A stretch of 64,000 nucleotides of DNA from Flavobacterium sp. SH_e (GCF_025717045.1 NZ_JAOVZN010000006.1:1334424-1398423); one strand, 5' to 3'; shown: positions 7,989-16,898, numbered from the stretch's first letter. A program made the numbers and translations. The notes: generated from the letters alone by a model not told the origin.

Positions 7989-8062
7989 GCCGATGTAGCT
8001 CAGCTGGCTAGAGCAGCTGATTTGTAATCAGCAGGTCGTGGGTTCGAGTCCCTCTATCGGCT
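7989..8062 (+). tRNA. tRNA-Thr (anticodon TGT)
   Basis: Cloverleaf read by eye: acceptor GCCGATG pairs with TATCGGC (one G-T pair), anticodon arm GCTGA-TTTGTAA-TCAGC gives anticodon TGT, T arm GTGGG-TTCGAGT-CCCTC with one weak pair. The discriminator base is T and CCA is not encoded. First gene of the cluster that precedes tuf. Confidence 0.95.
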
Positions 8063-8121
8063 CGATAAATTTCAAATGCGATTTGAAATTGGTTCTTTAA
8101 AATAATGGAATTTTAAAATTA

Positions 8122-8202
8122 GGGGAGATACTCAAGCGGCCAACGAGGGCAGACTGTAAATCTGCTGTGTGAACTTCGCAGGTTCGAATCCTGCTCTCCC
8201 CA
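8122..8202 (+). tRNA. tRNA-Tyr (anticodon GTA)
   Basis: Class II tRNA with a long variable arm. Acceptor GGGGAGA pairs perfectly with TCTCCCC, the anticodon arm is GCAGA-CTGTAAA-TCTGC with anticodon GTA, and the T arm is GCAGG-TTCGAAT-CCTGC. CCA is not encoded. Confidence 0.95.
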
Positions 8203-8220
8203 CAAATAAAAGTTTAGTTT

Positions 8221-8279
8221 TTAGATTGTAGGTTAAAGATTGTTAAATCTGAAATATAAAATCTAAATTCTAAAATCAG
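8221..8279 (+). repeat. Heptamer-phased hairpin repeat between tRNA-Tyr and tRNA-Thr
   Basis: Left arm units TTAGATT, GTAGGTT, AAAGATT; right arm units AAATCTG, AAATATA, AAATCTA, AATTCTA, AAATCAG at an exact 7-base period (8245-8279). The arms are partly complementary and would form a hairpin with regularly spaced mismatches between two tRNA precursors. Confidence 0.65.
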
Positions 8280-8287
8280 AACTCTCT

Positions 8288-8359
8288 GCCGGTGTAGCTC
8301 AGGGGTAGAGTGCTTCCTTGGTAAGGAAGAGGTCTCGGGTTCAAATCCCGACATTGGCT
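8288..8359 (+). tRNA. tRNA-Thr (anticodon GGT)
   Basis: Acceptor GCCGGTG pairs with CATTGGC (two G-T pairs), the anticodon arm is CTTCC-TTGGTAA-GGAAG with anticodon GGT, and the T arm is TCGGG-TTCAAAT-CCCGA. The discriminator is T as in the first tRNA-Thr. In many bacteria a tRNA-Gly lies between Tyr and this gene; it is absent here. Confidence 0.95.
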
Positions 8360-8414
8360 CAAGTAAGTAGGAAATTGAAAATTAATATATAACTAAGATT
8401 AAAAATTAAGTAAA

Positions 8415-9602
8415 ATGGCAAAGGAGAATTTTAATCGTTCCAAACCGCACTTAAACATAGGTACAATTGGACACGTAGATCACGGAAAAACTACATTAAC
8501 TGCTGCAATTACAAAAGTATTGTCAGATGCTGGTTACTGTCAAGCAAAATCGTTTGATCAAATCGATAACGCTCCAGAGGAGAAAGAAAGAGGTATTACT
8601 ATCAATACATCTCACGTAGAGTACGAAACAGCTAACCGTCACTACGCTCACGTTGACTGTCCAGGTCACGCGGATTACGTAAAGAACATGGTTACTGGAG
8701 CTGCTCAAATGGACGGAGCTATCTTAGTAGTTGCTGCTACAGATGGTCCAATGCCACAAACTCGTGAGCATATCCTTTTAGGACGTCAGGTTGGTATTCC
8801 AAGAATCGTTGTTTTCATGAACAAAGTGGATATGGTTGATGATGCTGAGTTATTAGAGCTTGTTGAAATGGAAATTAGAGATTTATTATCTTTCTACGAA
8901 TATGATGGAGATAATGGTCCTGTAGTTCAAGGTTCTGCTTTAGGAGGATTGAATAATGATCCTGCTTGGGTTCCTAAAATTATTGAATTAATGGAAGCTG
9001 TTGATGCTTGGATCGAAGAGCCAGTGCGTGACGTAGCTAAACCATTCTTGATGCCAGTTGAGGACGTATTTACAATTACAGGTCGTGGAACTGTTGCTAC
9101 AGGTCGTATCGAAACTGGAGTTGCTAACACTGGAGATCCTGTTGAAATCATTGGTATGGGAGCTGAAAAATTAACTTCTACTATTACAGGAGTTGAGATG
9201 TTCCGTAAAATCCTTGATAGAGGTGAAGCTGGAGATAACGTAGGTTTATTGTTAAGAGGTATTGATAAAGCTGATATCAAAAGAGGTATGGTTATTATTA
9301 AGCCAGGTTCAGTAAAACCACATGCTAAATTCAAAGCTGAGGTTTATATCTTGAAAAAAGAAGAAGGTGGACGTCACACTCCATTCCACAATAACTACCG
9401 TCCACAGTTCTACGTACGTACAACTGACGTAACAGGAGTTATTTCTTTACCAGCAGGTGTAGAGATGGTAATGCCAGGTGATAACTTAACTATTGAAGTT
9501 GCTTTATTAAGCCCAATCGCTATGAACGTAGGTTTGCGTTTCGCTATCCGTGAGGGTGGTAGAACAGTTGGTGCTGGTCAGGTTACTGAAATCGTAGAGT
9601 AA
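8415..9602 (+). CDS. tuf: Elongation factor Tu, 395 aa
   Basis: GTPase that delivers aminoacyl-tRNA to the ribosome. G1 GHVDHGKTT, G2 RGITIN, G3 DCPGHADY and G4 NKVDM are all intact, followed by domains 2 and 3 ending in GQVTEIVE. Length is normal. The single copy seen here lies between tRNA genes and secE, as in many bacteria, and uses a visibly more biased codon set than the neighbouring metabolic genes. A terminator directly after it separates most transcripts from tRNA-Trp and secE. Confidence 0.99.
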   Translation: MAKENFNRSKPHLNIGTIGHVDHGKTTLTAAITKVLSDAGYCQAKSFDQIDNAPEEKERGITINTSHVEYETANRHYAHVDCPGHADYVKNMVTGAAQMDGAILVVAATDGPMPQTREHILLGRQVGIPRIVVFMNKVDMVDDAELLELVEMEIRDLLSFYEYDGDNGPVVQGSALGGLNNDPAWVPKIIELMEAVDAWIEEPVRDVAKPFLMPVEDVFTITGRGTVATGRIETGVANTGDPVEIIGMGAEKLTSTITGVEMFRKILDRGEAGDNVGLLLRGIDKADIKRGMVIIKPGSVKPHAKFKAEVYILKKEEGGRHTPFHNNYRPQFYVRTTDVTGVISLPAGVEMVMPGDNLTIEVALLSPIAMNVGLRFAIREGGRTVGAGQVTEIVE

Positions 9603-9620
9603 TTCTATTAAAATAAATAA

Positions 9621-9653
9621 AAAGCCAGTGATTATTTTTTAATCACTGGCTTT
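9621..9653 (+). terminator. Intrinsic terminator after tuf
   Basis: A perfect 13-bp stem, 9621-9633 with 9641-9653, encloses ATTTTTT and ends in TTT. It lies only four bases before tRNA-Trp, so downstream genes depend on read-through or processing. Confidence 0.85.
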
Positions 9654-9657
9654 AATT

Positions 9658-9728
9658 ACGGGCGTAGTTCAAGGGTAGAATAGCGGTCTCCAAAACCGTT
9701 GATGGGGGTTCGAATCCCTCCGCCCGTG
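9658..9728 (+). tRNA. tRNA-Trp (anticodon CCA)
   Basis: Acceptor ACGGGCG pairs perfectly with CGCCCGT, the anticodon arm is GCGGT-CTCCAAA-ACCGT with anticodon CCA, the T arm is GGGGG-TTCGAAT-CCCTC with one weak pair, and the discriminator is G. It sits between tuf and secE as in most bacteria. Confidence 0.95.
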
Positions 9729-9746
9729 CAATAAAAAATATATCAA

Positions 9747-9944
9747 ATGACAAAAGTTACTAATTATTTATCAGAGGCTTTCGAAGAGTTAAAGTCAAAT
9801 GTTACTTGGCCAGCTTGGGCTGAAGTTCAAAAATTGACAATTGTTGTGGCTGTATTTTCGATTTTATTCGCTTTGGCAACTTGGGGAGTAGACGAATTTT
9901 TTGCAAAAGCTTTGGCTGGATTTTTTAACTGGTTAAAAGGATAA
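9747..9944 (+). CDS. secE: Preprotein translocase subunit SecE, 65 aa
   Basis: Essential small subunit of the SecYEG channel. The short single-helix form is seen: an amphipathic N terminus YLSEAFEELKSNVTWPAWAE, with the conserved VTWP, then one membrane helix at about residues 27-48. Adjacent to nusG as in most bacteria. Confidence 0.95.
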   Translation: MTKVTNYLSEAFEELKSNVTWPAWAEVQKLTIVVAVFSILFALATWGVDEFFAKALAGFFNWLKG

Positions 9945-9954
9945 TTTTTTTGTG

Positions 9955-10506
9955 ATGGCAGATAATAATGTGAAAAAATGGTACGTAGTTAGAGCAGTTA
10001 GTGGTCAAGAGAATAAAGTGAAAGCTTATATTGAGACTGAGATTGCGAGACTAGGTATGGAGGATTATGTTTCTCAGGTTTTGGTTCCTACTGAAAAAGT
10101 GGTTACTGTAAAAGATGGGAAGAAATCATCTAAGGATAAAGTGTATTTTCCTGGATATGTTATGATCGAAGCTAACTTAGTTGGTGAGATTCCTCATATT
10201 ATTAAGTCAATTACTAGTGTTATTGGATTTTTAGGAGAAACTAAAGGCGGAGAACCTGTTCCTTTAAGACTTTCTGAAGTAAACCGTATGTTAGGTAAAG
10301 TGGATGAACTAGCTGTAAATACAGATACTCGTTCTATTCCATTTAGTGTTGGGGAAACGGTAAAGGTTATTGATGGGCCTTTCAACGGATTTAATGGATC
10401 TGTTGAGAAAATCAATGAAGAGAAGCGTAAGCTTGAGGTAATGGTTAAGATTTTCGGAAGAAAAACTCCATTAGAATTGAGTTTTATGCAAGTTGAAAAA
10501 GTATAA
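9955..10506 (+). CDS. nusG: Transcription termination/antitermination protein NusG, 183 aa
   Basis: Binds RNA polymerase and couples it to the ribosome or Rho. The N-terminal NGN domain (KKWYVVRAVSGQENKVKAYI, then VYFPGYVMIEA) is followed by a KOW domain (VGETVKVIDGPFNGFNGSV). I use the ATG at 9955; a GTG three bases upstream would add only one Met. It is 10 bases after secE, in the same transcript. Confidence 0.97.
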   Translation: MADNNVKKWYVVRAVSGQENKVKAYIETEIARLGMEDYVSQVLVPTEKVVTVKDGKKSSKDKVYFPGYVMIEANLVGEIPHIIKSITSVIGFLGETKGGEPVPLRLSEVNRMLGKVDELAVNTDTRSIPFSVGETVKVIDGPFNGFNGSVEKINEEKRKLEVMVKIFGRKTPLELSFMQVEKV

Positions 10507-10529
10507 TTTTTTGTTACACTATAATAAAC

Positions 10530-10558
10530 CATTGTAATCGCTTCCATTGATTACAGTG
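10530..10558 (+). promoter_or_regulatory. Hairpin in the rplK leader, possible ribosomal protein operator
   Basis: CATTGTAATC (10530-10539) pairs with GATTACAGTG (10549-10558), ten pairs with one G-U, around a nine-base loop, 15 bases before the rplK start. No T run follows, so it is not a terminator. In E. coli L1 represses rplK-rplA by binding a structure in this leader; a similar role is a guess. Confidence 0.4.
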
Positions 10559-10573
10559 TTAAATTTTTTAAAA

Positions 10574-11011
10574 ATGGCTAAAGAAATTAGTAAGGTAGTT
10601 AAACTACAAGTTAAGGGAGGTGCTGCGAACCCGTCGCCACCGGTTGGACCTGCTTTAGGAGCTGCTGGGGTTAACATCATGGAGTTCTGTAAGCAATTTA
10701 ATGCTAGAACTCAGGATAAACCTGGCAAAATTTGTCCAGTGCAAATCACTGTGTACAAAGACAAATCATTTGATTTTGTTGTTAAGACTCCTCCAGCAGC
10801 AGTTCAGTTAATGGAAGCTGCAAAGCTAAAATCTGGTTCTGGTGAGCCTAATCGTAAAAAAGTAGCTAGCGTTACTTGGGAACAAATTAGAACTATTGCT
10901 GAAGACAAAATGCCAGACTTAAATGCTTTCACAATTGAGAAAGCTATGAGTATGGTTGCTGGAACAGCTAGATCTATGGGTATAACTGTATCAGGAGATG
11001 CTCCTTTTTAA
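10574..11011 (+). CDS. rplK: 50S ribosomal protein uL11, 145 aa
   Basis: Forms the GTPase-associated centre with 23S rRNA. The start is the ATG at 10574 (MAKEISKVVKLQVKGG); the open frame extends further up but without a plausible start. The proline-rich PSPPVGPALG segment and the C-terminal RNA-binding domain ending GTARSMGITVSGDAPF are typical. Confidence 0.98.
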   Translation: MAKEISKVVKLQVKGGAANPSPPVGPALGAAGVNIMEFCKQFNARTQDKPGKICPVQITVYKDKSFDFVVKTPPAAVQLMEAAKLKSGSGEPNRKKVASVTWEQIRTIAEDKMPDLNAFTIEKAMSMVAGTARSMGITVSGDAPF

Positions 11012-11024
11012 TTAAGAAAAAGAA

Positions 11025-11714
11025 ATGGCAAAATTAACAAAAAAGCAAAAAGAGGCTGCTTCAAAAATTGAAAAGAACAAATTATACTCTTTAAAAGATG
11101 CTGCTGCATTAATTAAAGTTGTTGCTTCTGCAAAATTTGATGAGTCTGTTGATATCGCAGTTCGTTTGGGTGTTGATCCAAGAAAAGCGAATCAAATGGT
11201 TAGAGGTGTAGTTACTTTACCTCACGGAACAGGAAAAGACGTTAAAGTATTAGCATTGGTTACTCCAGACAAAGAAGCGGAAGCTAGAGAAGCAGGAGCA
11301 GATCACGTTGGTCTTGACGATTACTTACAAAAAATTAAAGACGGTTGGACAGATGTTGATGTGATCATTACTATGCCTGCTGTTATGGGTAAATTAGGTC
11401 CGTTAGGTCGTATTTTAGGACCTAGAGGTTTAATGCCAAACCCTAAAACAGGTACTGTAACTATGGATGTTGCTAAAGCTGTTCAAGAAGTTAAAGCTGG
11501 TAAAATCGACTTTAAAGTTGACAAAACAGGAATCGTACACGCAGGAATCGGTAAAGTTTCTTTTGGAGCTGAGCAGATTGTTGACAACGCACACGAAATT
11601 ATTCAAACATTAATAAAACTTAAACCAACTGCTGCTAAAGGTACATACATCAAAGGTATTCACCTTACAAGCACAATGAGTCCTGCTATCGCATTAGACC
11701 CTAAGGCAGTATAA
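11025..11714 (+). CDS. rplA: 50S ribosomal protein uL1, 229 aa
   Basis: L1-stalk protein that aids release of tRNA from the E site, and in other bacteria the translational repressor of rplK-rplA. Signatures include VDIAVRLGVDPRKANQMVRG and MPAVMGKLGPLGRILGPRGL, followed by MPNPKTGTVT. Thirteen bases after rplK. Confidence 0.98.
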   Translation: MAKLTKKQKEAASKIEKNKLYSLKDAAALIKVVASAKFDESVDIAVRLGVDPRKANQMVRGVVTLPHGTGKDVKVLALVTPDKEAEAREAGADHVGLDDYLQKIKDGWTDVDVIITMPAVMGKLGPLGRILGPRGLMPNPKTGTVTMDVAKAVQEVKAGKIDFKVDKTGIVHAGIGKVSFGAEQIVDNAHEIIQTLIKLKPTAAKGTYIKGIHLTSTMSPAIALDPKAV

Positions 11715-11736
11715 TTGGTAGTTAAAAATTTTTAGT

Positions 11737-12240
11737 ATGACTAGAGAAGAAAAATCAATCGCGATTGAAAATTTAACTGCGCAGTTAGCTGGTACAAATA
11801 TCATTTACATTTCTGATATTTCTGGTTTAAACGCAGAGACAACTTCAAACTTGCGTAGAGCTTGTTTTAAAGCAGGTATCAAATTAGAGGTTGTAAAGAA
11901 CACTTTGCTTGCAAAAGCAATGGAAGCTTCTGATAATGATTATGGTGATTTACCTACAGTTTTATCAGGTAACAGTGCTATCTTTATTTCAGATGTTGCT
12001 AACGCACCTGGAAAAATTATCAAAGATTTCCGTAAGAAATCTGACAAACCAGTTTTAAAAGGAGCTTACATCAATTCTGAAGTATATATTGGGGATAACC
12101 AATTAGATGCATTAGCTACAATTAAATCTAAAGAAGAGCTTATTGGAGAAATCATTGGATTATTACAATCTCCAGCTCAAAGAATTATTTCTGCTTTACA
12201 AAACAAATTCGCTGGAAGCGAAGAAGAAGGAGCAGAGTAA
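11737..12240 (+). CDS. rplJ: 50S ribosomal protein uL10, 167 aa
   Basis: Base of the ribosomal stalk, which carries L7/L12 dimers on its C-terminal helix. The N terminus MTREEKSIAIENLTAQL and the central SGLNAETTSNLRRACFKAGI with EVVKNTLLAKA match the family; the acidic end GSEEEGAE is common in Bacteroidetes. Twenty-two bases after rplA. Confidence 0.97.
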   Translation: MTREEKSIAIENLTAQLAGTNIIYISDISGLNAETTSNLRRACFKAGIKLEVVKNTLLAKAMEASDNDYGDLPTVLSGNSAIFISDVANAPGKIIKDFRKKSDKPVLKGAYINSEVYIGDNQLDALATIKSKEELIGEIIGLLQSPAQRIISALQNKFAGSEEEGAE

Positions 12241-12245
12241 TTATC

Positions 12246-12267
12246 GTAAGGGAGTTTGCTTCCTTAC
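12246..12267 (+). promoter_or_regulatory. Hairpin between rplJ and rplL
   Basis: GTAAGGGAG (12246-12254) pairs with CTTCCTTAC (12259-12267) around TTTG, without a T run. It could be an RNA-processing or stability element that lets rplL be made in excess over rplJ; this is inference. Confidence 0.35.
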
Positions 12268-12332
12268 TGCTTAATTAGCGCACAATAATTAAATTATATT
12301 TTTTACACAAATCATTTTAAACGATAGAAAAA

Positions 12333-12704
12333 ATGGCAGATTTGAAACAATTCGCAGAACAATTAGTTAACTTAACAGTTAAAGAAGTTAACGAATTAGC
12401 AACAATATTAAAAGATGAGTACGGAATCGAGCCTGCTGCTGCTGCTGTAGTAGTTGCTGCTGGTGGAGGAGACGGTGCTGCTGAAGAAGCACAAACTGAA
12501 TTTACAGTTGTATTGAAAGATGCAGGAGCTTCTAAATTAGCTGTTGTAAAATTAGTTAAAGAATTAACTGGTTTAGGTCTTAAAGAAGCTAAAGATGTAG
12601 TTGACGGTGCACCAAGCAACGTTAAAGAAGGTGTTTCTAAAGAAGAGGCTGAAGGTCTTAAAAAATCTTTAGAAGAGGCTGGAGCTACTGTTGAGCTTAA
12701 ATAA
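12333..12704 (+). CDS. rplL: 50S ribosomal protein bL12, 123 aa
   Basis: Multi-copy stalk protein that recruits translation factors. N-terminal dimerisation domain (LKQFAEQLVNLTVKEVNELA), an alanine/glycine-rich hinge near residues 34-50, and the C-terminal domain with FTVVLKDAGASKLAVVKLVK and the KEAKDVVDGAP helix are all present. Confidence 0.98.
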   Translation: MADLKQFAEQLVNLTVKEVNELATILKDEYGIEPAAAAVVVAAGGGDGAAEEAQTEFTVVLKDAGASKLAVVKLVKELTGLGLKEAKDVVDGAPSNVKEGVSKEEAEGLKKSLEEAGATVELK

Positions 12705-12725
12705 TTAAACTCAGTTTAAGAACTA

Positions 12726-12768
12726 GGTTTAGGTCTTGAGTTAACACTCAAAGGCCTAAACCATTTTT
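12726..12768 (+). terminator. Terminator after rplL
   Basis: GGTTTAGG with CCTAAACC at the base and TTGAGT with ACTCAA at the top form a long stem with a small internal loop (12726-12762), followed by ATTTTT. It separates the ribosomal genes from rpoB. Confidence 0.8.
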
Positions 12769-12970
12769 CGTATAATAAAATATATCAATTTTATTATCCC
12801 ATAGTTTAAAATACGAAAAAGTTTTTGATCAATACGAAGAAAGAAAATTAGACTTAATTTATAGAACTAATTTTTAAAGATGTATTGATTATAATAAGAA
12901 AGTATAGATTAAACAGTGTGTATTTACACAAAAATAAATTACTTTTTTTTAATCAAAATTTTGTCCATTG
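12769..12970 (+). promoter_or_regulatory. rpoB leader/promoter region
   Basis: About 200 AT-rich bases between the rplL terminator and rpoB must hold the rpoBC promoter if termination is efficient. I find no convincing TAnnTTTG box and no ORF; nothing else can be supported here. Confidence 0.3.
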
Positions 12971-15900
12971 ATGATAACAAATCAGACTGAAAGATTGAAT
13001 TTTGCCTCTACAAAAAATATTCCTGACTATCCAGACTTCTTGGATGTTCAGGTTAAATCTTTTAAAGATTTCTTTCAATTAGAAACGAAATCTGACGAAA
13101 GAGGCAACGAAGGGTTATACAATACCTTCATGGAAAACTTCCCAATTACAGATACAAGAAACAACTTTGTATTGGAATTCCTAGATTATTTTGTTGATCC
13201 GCCACGTTATACAATTCAAGAATGTATAGAGAGAGGTCTTACTTATAGTGTGCCTTTAAAAGCTAGGTTAAAACTATACTGTACAGATCCAGAACACGAA
13301 GATTTTGAAACAATTGTACAAGATGTATATCTTGGAACAATTCCTTACATGACTCCTAGTGGTACTTTTGTTATTAATGGTGCCGAGCGTGTTGTAGTAT
13401 CTCAATTACACCGTTCTCCAGGGGTTTTCTTTGGACAGTCATTCCACGCAAATGGAACTAAACTTTATTCTGCGAGAGTAATTCCTTTTAAAGGATCTTG
13501 GATAGAATTCTCTACTGATATCAACAGCGTAATGTACGCGTATATCGATAGAAAGAAAAAATTACCTGTAACAACTTTATTCCGTGCTATCGGTTTCGAA
13601 AGAGATAAGGATATCCTTGAAATTTTCGACTTAGCTGAAGAAATTAAAGTTTCTAAAACTGGTATTAAGAAATATATTGGAAGAAGACTTGCTGCGCGTG
13701 TATTGAATACATGGCATGAGGATTTCGTAGATGAGGATACTGGAGAGGTAGTTTCTATCGAACGTAACGAAATTATCCTTGATCGTGATACTATTATCGA
13801 CAAGGATAATGTTGAAGAAATCATTGATTCTAATGTAAAATCTATTTTGTTACACAAAGAGGATAATAACCAAGCAGATTATGCTATTATCCACAACACG
13901 TTACAAAAAGATCCAACTAACTCTGAAAAAGAAGCTGTAGAGCACATCTACCGTCAGTTGCGTAACGCTGAACCGCCTGATGAGGAAACTGCTCGTGGTA
14001 TTATAGATAAATTGTTCTTCTCTGATCAACGTTATAACTTAGGTGAAGTTGGTCGTTACAGAATGAATAAGAAATTAGATTTAGATATCCCTATGGATAA
14101 GCAAGTGCTTACTAAAGAGGATATCATTACAATCGTTAAATATTTGATCGAATTGATCAACTCTAAAGCAGAGATTGATGATATCGATCACTTATCAAAC
14201 CGTCGTGTTAGAACAGTTGGTGAACAATTGTCTCAACAATTCGGTGTTGGTTTAGCACGTATGGCTAGAACTATTCGTGAGAGAATGAACGTTAGAGATA
14301 ACGAGGTGTTTACACCAATTGATTTGATTAATGCTAAAACATTATCATCAGTTATCAACTCTTTCTTTGGTACTAACCAGTTATCTCAATTTATGGATCA
14401 AACGAATCCATTAGCTGAGATTACACACAAAAGAAGACTTTCTGCACTTGGACCAGGTGGACTTTCGAGAGAGAGAGCTGGTTTCGAGGTTCGTGACGTT
14501 CACTATACTCACTATGGTCGTTTATGTCCGATTGAAACTCCTGAGGGACCAAACATTGGTTTGATTTCATCTCTTGGTGTTTATGCAAAAGTAAACGGAA
14601 TGGGATTCATCGAAACTCCATACCGTAAAGTAACAAATGGTGTTGTTGATTTAGAAAGCGCACCAGTTTACTTAAGTGCTGAAGAAGAAGAAGGTAAAAT
14701 GATTGCTCAGGCAAACATTGAAATGGATGAAACTGGTAAAATTACAGCTAGCAATGTTATTGCTCGTGAAGAAGGTGACTTCCCAGTTGTTGAACCATCT
14801 GTAGTTCATTATACAGACGTTGCTCCTAACCAGATCGCTTCGATTTCTGCGTCATTGATTCCTTTCTTGGAGCATGATGATGCGAACCGTGCGTTGATGG
14901 GATCTAACATGATGCGTCAGGCAGTTCCTTTGATCCGTCCTGAAGCTCCGATTGTTGGTACAGGTTTAGAGCGTCAGGTAGCTTCAGATTCAAGAGTATT
15001 AATCAATGCTGAAGGGCATGGTACTGTTGAATACGTAGATGCTAACATCATTACTATTAAATACGATCGTACAGAAGACGAGAGAATGGTTAGTTTTGAT
15101 GCTGATGAGAAAACGTACAACTTAATTAAATTTAGAAAAACTAATCAAGGTACAAGTATCAACTTGAAACCTATCGTAAGAAGAGGTGATAGAGTTGTTC
15201 CTGGACAAGTATTGTCTGAAGGATATGCTACTCAAAATGGTGAATTAGCTTTAGGTAGAAACTTAAAAGTTGCGTTCATGCCATGGAAAGGGTACAACTT
15301 CGAGGATGCAATTGTGATTTCTGAAAAAGTAGTTCGTGATGATATTTTTACTTCTATCCACGTTGATGATTATTCATTAGAGGTTAGAGATACTAAGTTA
15401 GGAAACGAAGAGTTAACAAACGATATTCCTAACGTTTCTGAAGAAGCTACTAAAGATTTAGATGAAAACGGTATGATTAGAATTGGAGCAGAGGTTAAAC
15501 CTGGCGACATTTTGATCGGAAAAATTACACCAAAAGGAGAATCAGACCCAACTCCAGAGGAGAAATTACTTCGTGCAATCTTCGGGGATAAAGCTGGTGA
15601 TGTAAAAGATGCTTCATTAAAAGCTTCTCCATCTTTACATGGTGTAGTTCTTGACAAAAAATTATTTGCAAGAGCCGTAAAAGATAAACGTAAACGTACT
15701 CAGGATAAAGATGCTTTAGGCGCTTTAGAAATGGAGTTCGAAACTAAATTTGTTGAATTAAAAGACAGATTGGTTGAGAAATTATTCTTGATCGTTAACG
15801 GAAAAACATCTCAAGGTGTAATGAATGATTTGGGTGAAGAAGTTTTACCAAAAGGTAAAAAATATACTCAAAAAATGCTTTACGCAGTAGAAGATTTTGC

Positions 15901-16783
15901 TCACTTAAGCAAAGGTCAATGGGTTGCTGATGATGCTACTAATAAAATGGTTAATGATTTAATTCATAACTATAAAATTAAGCTGAACGACTTACAAGGA
16001 GCTTTAAGAAGAGAGAAATTCACTATTACAGTTGGAGATGAATTACCATCTGGAATCTTGAAATTGGCTAAAATTTATATCGCTAAAAAACGTAAGTTAA
16101 AAGTAGGTGATAAAATGGCGGGTCGTCACGGTAACAAAGGTATTGTTGCAAGAATCGTTCGTCACGAAGATATGCCATTCTTAGAGGACGGAACACCAGT
16201 AGATATCGTATTGAATCCACTTGGGGTACCTTCACGTATGAACATTGGTCAGATTTATGAGACTGTTCTTGGATGGGCTGGTATGAACTTGGGTAGAAAA
16301 TTTGCTACTCCAATCTTCGACGGTGCGTCTCTTGACGAAATCAATGCTTTGACTGATGAAGCTAACGTACCACGTTTTGGACATACATATCTTTATGATG
16401 GTGGAACTGGAGAGCGTTTTGCACAAAAAGCAACTGTGGGTGTAATTTACATGCTTAAATTAGGACACATGGTTGATGATAAGATGCACGCACGTTCTAT
16501 CGGACCATACTCATTGATTACGCAACAACCACTTGGAGGTAAGGCTCAATTTGGAGGTCAGCGTTTTGGAGAGATGGAGGTTTGGGCACTTGAGGCTTAT
16601 GGAGCTTCTAGTACACTACGTGAAATCTTAACTGTTAAGTCTGATGACGTTATTGGTAGAGCTAAAACTTACGAGGCTATCGTTAAGGGTGAAACTATGC
16701 CAGAACCAGGTTTACCAGAATCATTCAATGTATTAATGCACGAATTGAAAGGTCTAGGTTTAGATCTTCGTTTGGAAGAATAA
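12971..16783 (+). CDS. rpoB: RNA polymerase subunit beta, 1270 aa
   Basis: I start at the ATG at 12971 (MITNQTERLNF); a TTG codon immediately before is less likely. The rifampicin region reads FFGTNQLSQFMDQTNPLAEI then THKRRLSALGPGGL, with Asp, His and Ser at the usual resistance positions in their sensitive form. The catalytic-side motifs GYNFEDAIVISE, KMAGRHGNKG and the C-terminal FGGQRFGEMEVWALEAYGA are intact. Length fits Flavobacterium RpoB. Confidence 0.99.
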   Translation: MITNQTERLNFASTKNIPDYPDFLDVQVKSFKDFFQLETKSDERGNEGLYNTFMENFPITDTRNNFVLEFLDYFVDPPRYTIQECIERGLTYSVPLKARLKLYCTDPEHEDFETIVQDVYLGTIPYMTPSGTFVINGAERVVVSQLHRSPGVFFGQSFHANGTKLYSARVIPFKGSWIEFSTDINSVMYAYIDRKKKLPVTTLFRAIGFERDKDILEIFDLAEEIKVSKTGIKKYIGRRLAARVLNTWHEDFVDEDTGEVVSIERNEIILDRDTIIDKDNVEEIIDSNVKSILLHKEDNNQADYAIIHNTLQKDPTNSEKEAVEHIYRQLRNAEPPDEETARGIIDKLFFSDQRYNLGEVGRYRMNKKLDLDIPMDKQVLTKEDIITIVKYLIELINSKAEIDDIDHLSNRRVRTVGEQLSQQFGVGLARMARTIRERMNVRDNEVFTPIDLINAKTLSSVINSFFGTNQLSQFMDQTNPLAEITHKRRLSALGPGGLSRERAGFEVRDVHYTHYGRLCPIETPEGPNIGLISSLGVYAKVNGMGFIETPYRKVTNGVVDLESAPVYLSAEEEEGKMIAQANIEMDETGKITASNVIAREEGDFPVVEPSVVHYTDVAPNQIASISASLIPFLEHDDANRALMGSNMMRQAVPLIRPEAPIVGTGLERQVASDSRVLINAEGHGTVEYVDANIITIKYDRTEDERMVSFDADEKTYNLIKFRKTNQGTSINLKPIVRRGDRVVPGQVLSEGYATQNGELALGRNLKVAFMPWKGYNFEDAIVISEKVVRDDIFTSIHVDDYSLEVRDTKLGNEELTNDIPNVSEEATKDLDENGMIRIGAEVKPGDILIGKITPKGESDPTPEEKLLRAIFGDKAGDVKDASLKASPSLHGVVLDKKLFARAVKDKRKRTQDKDALGALEMEFETKFVELKDRLVEKLFLIVNGKTSQGVMNDLGEEVLPKGKKYTQKMLYAVEDFAHLSKGQWVADDATNKMVNDLIHNYKIKLNDLQGALRREKFTITVGDELPSGILKLAKIYIAKKRKLKVGDKMAGRHGNKGIVARIVRHEDMPFLEDGTPVDIVLNPLGVPSRMNIGQIYETVLGWAGMNLGRKFATPIFDGASLDEINALTDEANVPRFGHTYLYDGGTGERFAQKATVGVIYMLKLGHMVDDKMHARSIGPYSLITQQPLGGKAQFGGQRFGEMEVWALEAYGASSTLREILTVKSDDVIGRAKTYEAIVKGETMPEPGLPESFNVLMHELKGLGLDLRLEE

Positions 16784-16788
16784 ATAAA

Positions 16789-16846
16789 AGTTTTCAGTTA
16801 CAGTCTCAGTATTCAGTTTAGCACTGAAAACTGGGACTGAGACTGT
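16789..16846 (+). repeat. CAGT/ACTG phased hairpin after rpoB
   Basis: Four CAGT cores at spacings of 6, 6 and 7 bases are mirrored by four ACTG cores at spacings of 7, 6 and 6. They can pair in register or shifted (16800-16810 with 16836-16846 is an 11-bp perfect match; 16789-16798 pairs with 16823-16832). The two perfect pairings interleave, so alternative folds or a pseudoknot are possible. No T run follows. Confidence 0.75.
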
Positions 16847-16898
16847 TTACTAAATGTTACAAGTTTTTAAAGATTTATACCCGTAACCCGTTCCGATT

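Noticed and set aside
8927..9334. Long antisense open frames inside tuf, rpoB, rpoC and kdpB
   Set aside because: They are shadows of highly biased coding sequence, without family matches or start signals.
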